Assembly (NCBI RefSeq): GCF_000160115.1 | Contig: NZ_GG665866.1 | Coordinates: forward strand, 682,001-746,000 | From: Shuttleworthella satelles DSM 14600 | Lineage (GTDB): Bacteria > Bacillota > Clostridia > Lachnospirales > Lachnospiraceae | Reading direction: 5' to 3' | Length of the DNA: 64,000 bases | Shown here: in pieces, positions 55,819 through 62,764 of the stretch | Layout of the letters: every line of letters begins with the position of its first letter | How positions within the stretch are numbered: the first letter of the stretch is position 1 | Program-made: the position numbers and the translations under genes | The notes under the pieces: generated by a model | What the model was told of the DNA's origin: nothing | Databases searched by the model: none | What the model saw: only the letters and a program-made list of their open reading frames with translations

Positions 55819-56522
55819 AGCCGCCCTCCCTTTCTTATTCTGTCCATGAAGAAGGTCTCTAAATCTTCTTCATGATCCGGTTCTCCCTGGTAGACAAGCT
55901 GACCCCTGTCAATAATTCCAACTTCATCAACAAGCTGTTCCAGTTCAGACAGGATGTGGCTGGAAAGAATGACCGTCATTCCCTTCTTCGGGAAACCGGC
56001 GATCAATTCTCTGAGCTCTTGAATCCCGATCGGGTCCAATCCATTGGTCGGTTCATCCAATATCAGCAGCGATGGATCATTCAGCAGTGCCATTGCGATG
56101 CCCAGTCTCTCTTTCATCCCCATCGAAAATTGCGCAACACGTTTTGACCCCGTGTCCTTTAGGTCAACCGTATTCAATACTTCGTCGATCTTTTCCTTCG
56201 GAAGTCCCAGCAGCCTGGTATGCACCAGTAAATTCTCTCTTGCCGTCAAATTAGCGTAAAGAGCCGGTTCCTCAATCAGAGCGCCGATTTTGGCAAGATG
56301 TTCACGCCTCCAGTTCTCCCCGTCAAATAGAATCTGACCTTCGGTCGGACGCAGGAGTCCAAGAATCAGTTTCAGGCTTGTGGACTTTCCTGCTCCATTC
56401 GGTCCCAGGAGGCCATAGATACTGTTTCTCTTAATTTGCAGGGAAATCCCCCGCACCGCATATTGTCCTCCGAATTTCTTGGTCAGTTCTCTTGTCTCAA
56501 GAATATTGTCCCGCATCAACAT
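55815..56522 (-). CDS. ABC transporter ATPase, LanF/CprA/BcrA-like
   Basis: A 235-residue ATPase with Walker A GPNGAGKST (40-48), the unusual signature FSMGMKERLGIA that marks this lantibiotic/bacitracin self-protection subfamily, and Walker B LLILDEPTNGLDP. The ATG follows AAGGAAATATCT. First gene of a five-gene set (ATPase, two permeases, regulator, kinase) matching the nisin-responsive cpr locus of Clostridioides difficile in composition. No lantibiotic structural or modification gene is nearby, so it is defence, not production. Confidence 0.92.
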   Translation of the reverse strand: MLMRDNILETRELTKKFGGQYAVRGISLQIKRNSIYGLLGPNGAGKSTSLKLILGLLRPTEGQILFDGENWRREHLAKIGALIEEPALYANLTARENLLVHTRLLGLPKEKIDEVLNTVDLKDTGSKRVAQFSMGMKERLGIAMALLNDPSLLILDEPTNGLDPIGIQELRELIAGFPKKGMTVILSSHILSELEQLVDEVGIIDRGQLVYQGEPDHEEDLETFFMDRIRKGGRL

Positions 56523-56584
56523 AGATATTTCCTTCCAGAATCTTCTCGTATTACCATTGACAGCTACGATACATAAGACTTATC

Positions 56585-56605
56585 AAGAAATAATCATGAT
56601 TTCTT
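56585..56605. promoter_or_regulatory. Inverted repeat upstream of the LanF-like gene
   Basis: AAGAAAT and ATTTCTT flank AATCATG, about 65 bp upstream of the ATPase start. It may be the response regulator site; no convincing promoter boxes are aligned with it. Confidence 0.35.
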
Positions 56606-56679
56606 ATTTCCTGCAAAAAGGGGCTCATATCGACCGTTTCTTTTCTCTTTTTCAAGTTCCTTTCCAGATATCCGGCACT

Positions 56680-56712
56680 GAAAAAGAGACGGCTTTCGCC
56701 GCCTCTTTTTCA
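56680..56712. terminator. Bidirectional terminator between the LanF-like gene and murE
   Basis: AAAAAGAG and CTCTTTTT flank a CGGC-TTTC-GCCG stem. It ends the murE transcript on the minus strand, about 55 bp past the stop. Confidence 0.88.
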
Positions 56713-56767
56713 GATCTCGCCTTCATTTGACAAGACAGATGTCACTTCTTCCTCTTTCCTTCAACTC

Positions 56768-58303
56768 TCAATCTCCGGCAAGTCCTCCGTCATAGTCCGT
56801 CAGATACTTCCTGGCACAGTCGGCGTCAGAGGGACCCTTCTCATAGCCATTGGCCCTGCGGACCATAACCTCATGCCCCTTGCCCGCCAAAAGAAGCAGG
56901 GTCGGCTCCTTTGCCGCATGAATGGCCGTTCGGATAGCCTCCTTTCGATCGGGGATAATCTCATAGGGGGTGCCGAAGGGTTTGATATAGGAGGCAATCT
57001 CTTCGGCAATCCGGGTCGGATCCTCCCTGCCCGGATCGTCTTCCGTCAGATAGATATAGTCGGCATTGGCCGCCGCCACCTCTCCCAGGTCTCTTCTCCG
57101 GTTGATCGCCTTGCCTCCGGAAGCCCCGAATAGAGCCACAATCCGGCGGCCCGGGAATTCCTCTTTCGCTGCCGCGAAGAGCTTCTCGAAAGAGAGGCGG
57201 TTGTGAGCGTAATCGATAATGGTCACGATCTTGCCGTCGGCACTGGTATACTCCTCCATGCGTCCCGGCACCCGGGCCCTCTTCAGCCCCTCCTTCACGC
57301 AGTCGTATGGGATGCCATAATGCTCTGCCACAGCAATCGCCGCCAGGGCATTGGAGACATTGAAAAAACCAGGTATTCCTAGGATGTACTCTCTCTCCTG
57401 CCCGAGGACACGCGCCTTAAAATGGGTCTCCCTTCCCTGCTTCTTCATCCCATAACCGTAGACATCAGCCCTCTCGTCGGTCTCTGAAAAAGTGATCACT
57501 TTCCGCGCCTTCTGAGCCGCCGCAAGCATTTCCTCGGAGTGATCGACACCCAGGTGAACGACGGCTGTCCTGCACTGGCTGAAGATCCTGAGTTTGGAGG
57601 CAAAATAGTCCTCCCAAGTCGGATGCTCGATGGGGGAAATATGGTCATAGCCGATATTCAAAAATGCCGCCACATCGAACTGCACATCCAAAACCCGATC
57701 GTACTTGAGAGCCTGGGAGGATACCTCCATGGTCACATAGTCAAGACCCGCTTCCCTGGCGTTGGCAAAATGTTCCTCCAGTTCAATGGGCTCTGGGGTC
57801 GTCATGCGGGAGGGACGACTTTCCTTTCCGTCTTCCGTCAGGATCGTAGATATCAGCCCAGAGGGCCTGCCGCCCCGGCTCTTCTCATAAACGTCGAAAA
57901 TAGCCTTGAGGAAGAAGGCCGTCGTGGATTTGCCCTTGGTTCCCGTGATGCCGACCAGACGGAAGGCCTCCCAGGGTCTGTCATAGCAGAAGCTGGCGCT
58001 GTGGGCCATGGCAGCGCGAATATCGCTGACCCCAATCCATGGCAGGTCGACCCCTTCATAGGGCTTCTCGCTCAGATAGAAGGCGGCCCCTCTCTCTTTG
58101 GCCATCCGCAGAAAGTCCTCCCGAAATCCGGCTCCCTTGCAGATAAAGAGTGTGCCCGGAATGACTTTTCTGGAGTCACAGGAGACCAGGGTGATTTCCC
58201 TCTGCAGGCTCTCTCCCAGGCGTTCGCCAAGCGTTTCCACGGTCTGACTCAGCAGACCGTGGCCCGCAAGCATTTGCAAATAATCGGCTAACAAGTGTTT
58301 CAT
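56768..58303 (-). CDS. murE: UDP-MurNAc-tripeptide synthetase, probably L-lysine-adding
   Basis: A 511-residue Mur ligase that adds the third amino acid to the peptidoglycan precursor. ATP loop GITGTKGKSTT (118-128), TTPEPIELE, MEVSSQALKYDRV and YAHNRLSFEKL are all present. At the position that selects the amino acid it reads EDDPGREDP (D422-G425), not the DNPR of diaminopimelate enzymes; Lys-type enzymes are reported to have D(D/N)P(N/A). It stands 12 bp after the D-aspartate ligase-like gene. The GREDP arginine one place later leaves some doubt. Confidence 0.9.
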   Translation of the reverse strand: MKHLLADYLQMLAGHGLLSQTVETLGERLGESLQREITLVSCDSRKVIPGTLFICKGAGFREDFLRMAKERGAAFYLSEKPYEGVDLPWIGVSDIRAAMAHSASFCYDRPWEAFRLVGITGTKGKSTTAFFLKAIFDVYEKSRGGRPSGLISTILTEDGKESRPSRMTTPEPIELEEHFANAREAGLDYVTMEVSSQALKYDRVLDVQFDVAAFLNIGYDHISPIEHPTWEDYFASKLRIFSQCRTAVVHLGVDHSEEMLAAAQKARKVITFSETDERADVYGYGMKKQGRETHFKARVLGQEREYILGIPGFFNVSNALAAIAVAEHYGIPYDCVKEGLKRARVPGRMEEYTSADGKIVTIIDYAHNRLSFEKLFAAAKEEFPGRRIVALFGASGGKAINRRRDLGEVAAANADYIYLTEDDPGREDPTRIAEEIASYIKPFGTPYEIIPDRKEAIRTAIHAAKEPTLLLLAGKGHEVMVRRANGYEKGPSDADCARKYLTDYDGGLAGD

Positions 58304-58314
58304 GGCATCTCTTC

Positions 58315-59535
58315 TTACTTCTGCTTCTCATAGTAGCTGGCGAACTTCTTCACATGGCTGCGCAGATTATGCCATACCCACAGCTTATGATACCAGTTCT
58401 TCTCATCGGGTGAGATCAGGGAGTTGCTCACATGCCCCTCCTTCTCCATCCGCTTCATAAAAGCGTGGTATTTAGAAGGAACATAGTCATAGGAAACCTT
58501 TCGCGGAACCACTCTCCACAGGCTCTCCTTCTGACAGATCTCAAAACCGGTGTCAATCCCCTCGATCAGATCACTGACCCAGTACTTTGCCACATTATAG
58601 CCAGCTGCAGTCACATAGTAGTTGGAGCGTCCCTGACGGCAATTGATCTCGAAAACCTTATACTTGCCGTCCCTTTCATCGTACTTAATGTCGAAATTCG
58701 AGAAACCGGTGTAGTGGATCTCCTCCAGGAAATGTCGGATCTTCTCACAGAGCGTCCAGGACTGCCCATCCAGCTTCTCTGTGATGACAACAGCGTGGTT
58801 GCCTCTTCCGTGGGGTGTATGCTCTTCCAGAAGCGTGTGACCCAGGCACATCATCTTGACCCTGCCCTTCCTGTCGGAGTAACAGGTGAGTACCCGCATA
58901 TAGGAATCATCGCCGGGAATCATATCCTGGATCACCATGGTGTCCGGATAACCGGCTGCGTAGCAGCGGTCTAAGACATCCAAAAGAGCCTCGCGATCCT
59001 TTAGGACGAAAACCTTGTCATTGCCCTGAAAAGGATGCCGCCAATAGAGAGCGGAAGAAGAAGGTTTGCAGATATAGGGAGGCTTGAAGGGAAGCTCAAA
59101 ATCATGCCCCATCTCCTTGCGATAAATGAAAGTCCCGGGATGATCTATGTCATACTTGTCCGCCAGCTCGTAGAAGTGCTCCTTGCGGATCAACTCTCCC
59201 ATCAGCCTGCTGTCAATATAAGGAACAATAACATTGTCCGGGTACTTGTCCCGATTGTCCGTCACCAGAAAGACATAGTCATCGGAACAGCCGATGGGCA
59301 TCACCTTACCGTCCCCGTGCTCCGCGGCGAAATCGCAGATCAGCCTGACCAGAGTCTCGGCCTTCTCCGCGTTCGCGTTGACCCGATAATCGATCAGACT
59401 GGACCGATAGGCCGGACCGGAGGGAAACTTGCCATAACAGGTTACCCTGATCCGATACTGCTCCCAGAAAGCTCTGGCGACAGAGTAGACATTGATATCT
59501 CCTCCGAAGAGGAGGGGGTAGAGTTTTTCTTTCAT
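58315..59535 (-). CDS. ATP-grasp ligase, probable D-aspartate ligase
   Basis: A 406-residue ATP-grasp enzyme. N-terminal FGGDINVYSVARAFWEQY, the segments VIQDMIPGDDSYMRVL and MMCLGHTLLEEHTPHG, and the metal-binding end YTGFSNFDIKYD and FEINCRQGRSN closely recall Aslfm, the Enterococcus faecium enzyme that couples D-aspartate to the side-chain amine of lysine in peptidoglycan precursors. The racemase and murE in the same run support this. The ATG of MKEKLYPL follows AGGTGATTTGC. Other carboxylate-amine ligases remain possible. Confidence 0.82.
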   Translation of the reverse strand: MKEKLYPLLFGGDINVYSVARAFWEQYRIRVTCYGKFPSGPAYRSSLIDYRVNANAEKAETLVRLICDFAAEHGDGKVMPIGCSDDYVFLVTDNRDKYPDNVIVPYIDSRLMGELIRKEHFYELADKYDIDHPGTFIYRKEMGHDFELPFKPPYICKPSSSALYWRHPFQGNDKVFVLKDREALLDVLDRCYAAGYPDTMVIQDMIPGDDSYMRVLTCYSDRKGRVKMMCLGHTLLEEHTPHGRGNHAVVITEKLDGQSWTLCEKIRHFLEEIHYTGFSNFDIKYDERDGKYKVFEINCRQGRSNYYVTAAGYNVAKYWVSDLIEGIDTGFEICQKESLWRVVPRKVSYDYVPSKYHAFMKRMEKEGHVSNSLISPDEKNWYHKLWVWHNLRSHVKKFASYYEKQK

Positions 59536-59591
59536 GCAAATCACCTGTTTACGCCGGGCAGACATCCTGCGTCGGCATCCTGAATCCTTAT

Positions 59592-59632
59592 GGAAGTTCC
59601 ATTGACCCCACGGGTCCTACTCTACAACTTCC
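59592..59632 (-). other. Nested hairpin in the leader of the ATP-grasp gene
   Basis: GGAAGTT pairs with AACTTCC and, inside, GACCC pairs with GGGTC around GTG. It lies about 60 bp before the start codon and has no T-run, so it may be a structured leader or an operator. Confidence 0.4.
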
Positions 59633-59746
59633 AACTGAGAAGGGCCTCATAAATATGACTTTTTCAATGCAGTCATACGTTTAAAGCCCAAGCTGAAAAG
59701 TTTCCGTTTTTTTGATCTTCCGCCGGAAATAAAAGCCTGCATTCTC

Positions 59747-60460
59747 CTAAACCAAAAGCGGCTTCAGACCAAAGAACTTAATGCACTCCTCGGCCAGAAC
59801 CTCCATGGCATCAATATAGAAAGAAGACAGACCATGGTATTCCCGATAAACCGATAATTCCGTACAGCCCAGAATTGCCCCGTCGCATCCTGCCTCCCTG
59901 ACTGCTCTGTCAATAGCGGCAAAGGTATGCCGGTTCCCCTTTTCTCCCGCTTTGATCTCATCGTAGATCAGGGACATGACCTTCTTCTGTGTCTGCGAAT
60001 CAGGCTCATAGGCCACGATTCCCGCCGCCTCCAGGGCCTTGCGGTAAACGCCCGTCACTATGGTTCCGTCTGTCGCCAGAATGGCCACCTTCTTCTTCCC
60101 CGCGTCTGCCAGCCTCAGGACGGTCCGGCGGGGCATATGAATGATGGGCACGGTCAGCTGATCCTGCAGACGATCTGCAAAGTAGTGAGACGTATTGCAG
60201 GGAATGGCAATGGCCGAGCAGCCACAGGTCTCTAATATCTTACAGTCCTTAAGCAGGCGTTCCTCTACCGGTCCCTCATCTCCCGACAAAATCGCCTCCG
60301 TCCGATCCGGCATCTGGGTGTCAGAATAAATCAGAGTCGGAATATGGTCCTGGTCGCGAGCGGCCGGGGTCCGGTCCAAAATCCACTGATAGAAGATCTG
60401 TGTGGCCTGAGGCCCCATACCTCCCAAAATCCCAAGTTTCCCTGTGAAAGCATCTGTCAT
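59747..60460 (-). CDS. Aspartate/glutamate racemase
   Basis: A 237-residue cofactor-free racemase. The N-terminal LGILGGMGPQAT is the family start and the two catalytic cysteines are in PCNTSHYF and LGCTELS. The first-half DTQMPDRTEAIL is typical of aspartate racemases. Together with the ATP-grasp ligase it would supply D-aspartate for the wall. It lies upstream of the ligase gene, separated by 210 bp. Confidence 0.9.
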   Translation of the reverse strand: MTDAFTGKLGILGGMGPQATQIFYQWILDRTPAARDQDHIPTLIYSDTQMPDRTEAILSGDEGPVEERLLKDCKILETCGCSAIAIPCNTSHYFADRLQDQLTVPIIHMPRRTVLRLADAGKKKVAILATDGTIVTGVYRKALEAAGIVAYEPDSQTQKKVMSLIYDEIKAGEKGNRHTFAAIDRAVREAGCDGAILGCTELSVYREYHGLSSFYIDAMEVLAEECIKFFGLKPLLV

Positions 60461-60519
60461 TTCATCACCATTTTCAGGTCTTTCGACCTATGGAAAGTTA
60501 TAGCCTTATGACACTGCTG

Positions 60520-62313
60520 TCATCCGTTTTCGTTTTCGTTTCCGACCGGTCCGGTCAGCAGATCTTTCAGGTGTTCCACCTGAAGTTTTCTGCACATAGC
60601 GCAGAAATCAGCCAGAGGCAGATCATGAATCTGCTGCTTCTGCCCCCGAACCGTAACAGATACCGTCCCATTCTCCACTTCCTTGTCACCGATGACTAAG
60701 GTATAAGGGTCACGCAGGGTTCTGAAACGCTTGATCTTCTCGTTCATGTTCTTGTCCGCATAGTCGGCCTCTACACGGATCCCCATGGAACGCAGTTCCT
60801 CCTGGATCTTCTCGGCATAGGCGTTGTGACTGGTTCGGATAGGAACGATACCGACCTGATAGGGGGATACCCAGAAGGGGAAGCTGCCCTTGAAGTTCTC
60901 AATCAGGATTCCGATAAAGCGCTCCATGGAGCCGAAGATCGCTCTGTGAATCAGAACCGGCTGCTTCTCGCTTCCATCCTGAGCGGCGTACTTGAGTCCG
61001 AAGTTGAGGGGCAGCTGGAAGTCCAGCTGGATGGTCCCCATCTGCCACTCTCTTCCCAGAGCGTCCTTCATCTGCAGATCAATCTTGGGTCCATAGAAGG
61101 CACCGTCCCCCTCATTGACGTCATAATTACCCTCCCCATACATGTTGTCCAGGATCTCTCTGAGCTCCGCCTCTGCCTTATCCCAGGTCGCGATATCTCC
61201 CATGAAGTCATCCGGTCTGGTGGACAGTTCAGCGCGGAAGCTAAGACCGAAGGTGGAATAGATCTCATCCGCGATGGACATGATATCGGCAATCTCACTG
61301 GCGATCTGATCCTCCGTCACCAGGATATGGGCATCATCCTGACGGAACATCTGCACCCGGAAGAGACCGTTGAGCTCTCCGGACTTCTCCTTGCGGTGAA
61401 TGACATCCACCTGGGAAACCCTGAAGGGAAGATCACGGTAGGAGCGCAGACCGTTCTTATAGAACATGATGGCATTGGGGCAGTTCATGGGCTTGGCCGC
61501 GTAATAATCCGACTCATCCTCCTTCTCCCCCGGGATGATAAACATATTCTCCTTATAGTGCCCCCAGTGACCGGAGGTAGCCCAGAGCTTCTGATTGTTG
61601 ATGACCGGGGCCGCGATCTCCAGGTAGTTATGGCGCTCGTGTACGCTTCTCCAGTAATCGAGCAGGGCATTGAAGAGCTTCCAGCCCCTGGGCAGCCAAT
61701 AGGGCATTCCGGGAGCGGACTCATGGAACATGAAGAGTTCCAGTGCCGGTCCTAATTTCTTGTGGTCTCTCTCCTTGGCCTCGCGAAGCAGCCTCTGATG
61801 CTCCTTGAGCTCCTCCTTGGATGGGAATGCGTCCACATAGATTCTCTGCAGGGTATCATTCTTCTCGTCTCCCCTCCAGTAAGCGCCGGAGGTGGACCGG
61901 ATGGCAAAGGCCGCGGACATGAGCTCTTTGGCATTATCCACATGAGGTCCTCTGCACAGATCCGTGAAGTCGTCGCCGGTCTTATAGACGGTGATCACGG
62001 CGTCTTCGGGCAGGTCTTTAATGATCTCTGTCTTATATTTCTGATCCCGAAAAATCTCCAGAGCCTGATCGCGGGTGACCTCTTCGCGGATAAAGTCCTC
62101 CTTGCGCTTTAAGATCTCTTTCATCTTGGCCTCAATTTTAGGAAAATCATCCTCGGTGATGGATGCGGGCAGCTTGAAATCATAGTAGAAGCCCGTGTCG
62201 ATCTGAGGCCCGATGGCATACTGGGTCTCGGGGCCATAGAGCTCAATGACAGCCTTGGCCAGGATATGGGCCAGGGAATGACGATAGACCTGTAAGAATT
62301 CCTCTCTCTCCAT
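60520..62313 (-). CDS. thrS: Threonyl-tRNA synthetase lacking the TGS domain
   Basis: A class II synthetase of 597 residues. It begins directly at the editing domain with RHSLAH (H12, H16; H73/H77 in E. coli), so the about 60-residue N-terminal TGS domain is missing. Editing site DLCRGPH, zinc ligand cysteine in MNCPNA, motif 2 FRVQMFRQDDAHI, LIHRAIFGSMERF and the anticodon-binding domain are intact. The ATG follows AAAAGGAGATACGCA and only the T-box leader precedes it, so the short form is real. A threonine T-box controls it. Confidence 0.96.
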   Translation of the reverse strand: MEREEFLQVYRHSLAHILAKAVIELYGPETQYAIGPQIDTGFYYDFKLPASITEDDFPKIEAKMKEILKRKEDFIREEVTRDQALEIFRDQKYKTEIIKDLPEDAVITVYKTGDDFTDLCRGPHVDNAKELMSAAFAIRSTSGAYWRGDEKNDTLQRIYVDAFPSKEELKEHQRLLREAKERDHKKLGPALELFMFHESAPGMPYWLPRGWKLFNALLDYWRSVHERHNYLEIAAPVINNQKLWATSGHWGHYKENMFIIPGEKEDESDYYAAKPMNCPNAIMFYKNGLRSYRDLPFRVSQVDVIHRKEKSGELNGLFRVQMFRQDDAHILVTEDQIASEIADIMSIADEIYSTFGLSFRAELSTRPDDFMGDIATWDKAEAELREILDNMYGEGNYDVNEGDGAFYGPKIDLQMKDALGREWQMGTIQLDFQLPLNFGLKYAAQDGSEKQPVLIHRAIFGSMERFIGILIENFKGSFPFWVSPYQVGIVPIRTSHNAYAEKIQEELRSMGIRVEADYADKNMNEKIKRFRTLRDPYTLVIGDKEVENGTVSVTVRGQKQQIHDLPLADFCAMCRKLQVEHLKDLLTGPVGNENENG

Positions 62314-62451
62314 TGCGTATCTCCTTTTGCTGATCGCATCGGATGCATCATCCTGTCACTTAGGATCCAGGATCATCCTGTACACTCCTCTGTAAGCATT
62401 TCCCTGTCTGTGACAACAGGATGCGCGCTTCGCGATCCTTCCATTGTCATC

Positions 62452-62491
62452 AAAAACACCCCAGGTGCGCCTTGCATGCGCGCCCAGGGTG
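62452..62491 (-). terminator. Regulated terminator of the thrS T-box
   Basis: CACCC pairs with GGGTG and GGGCGC with GCGCAC-C inside, followed by five T on the minus strand. The 5' arm follows the T-box sequence directly. Confidence 0.85.
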
Positions 62492-62735
62492 CTTCTTGCA
62501 CGGTTCCACCTAAGCTTTCACTCATTCTCCCGTAACGGGGGATACCGTCAGACCTTACACACCCGCTGTCACACATTCCCTGTCAAGAGATGACACAAGC
62601 TTGGGGTCTGAAGCTGTGGAGTGGTCTTGGCAGATTCCGAAACCCGGATGTCTTCCAGCCTTGGGCATCCTCTCTGACGAGTCCCTCTGGAATCTGTTAC
62701 TGTCTCCGTCAACGCCTTTGTCAATAAGTTCCTAC
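62452..62735 (-). promoter_or_regulatory. T-box riboswitch leader of thrS
   Basis: The T-box sequence TTAGGTGGAACCGTGC (62498-62513) is close to consensus. Stem I arms CAGATTC/GAATCTG and the AGAGAGGATG region are visible, and the 3' side carries CCAAGACCACTCC with ACC, a threonine codon followed by A, in the specifier position (about 62627). It should sense uncharged tRNA-Thr and fills the whole gap between thrS and the leuA-type gene. Confidence 0.9.
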
Positions 62736-62764
62736 AGTTTAGCTTTTGCGCCTTTTCTTGTCAA
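62736..62764 (-). promoter_or_regulatory. thrS promoter overlapping the end of the upstream gene
   Basis: TTGACA (62759-62764) and TAAACT (62736-62741) are 17 bp apart. The -35 box is inside the coding end of the LeuA-AraC gene and the TAA of the -10 box is that gene's stop codon. Confidence 0.75.
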
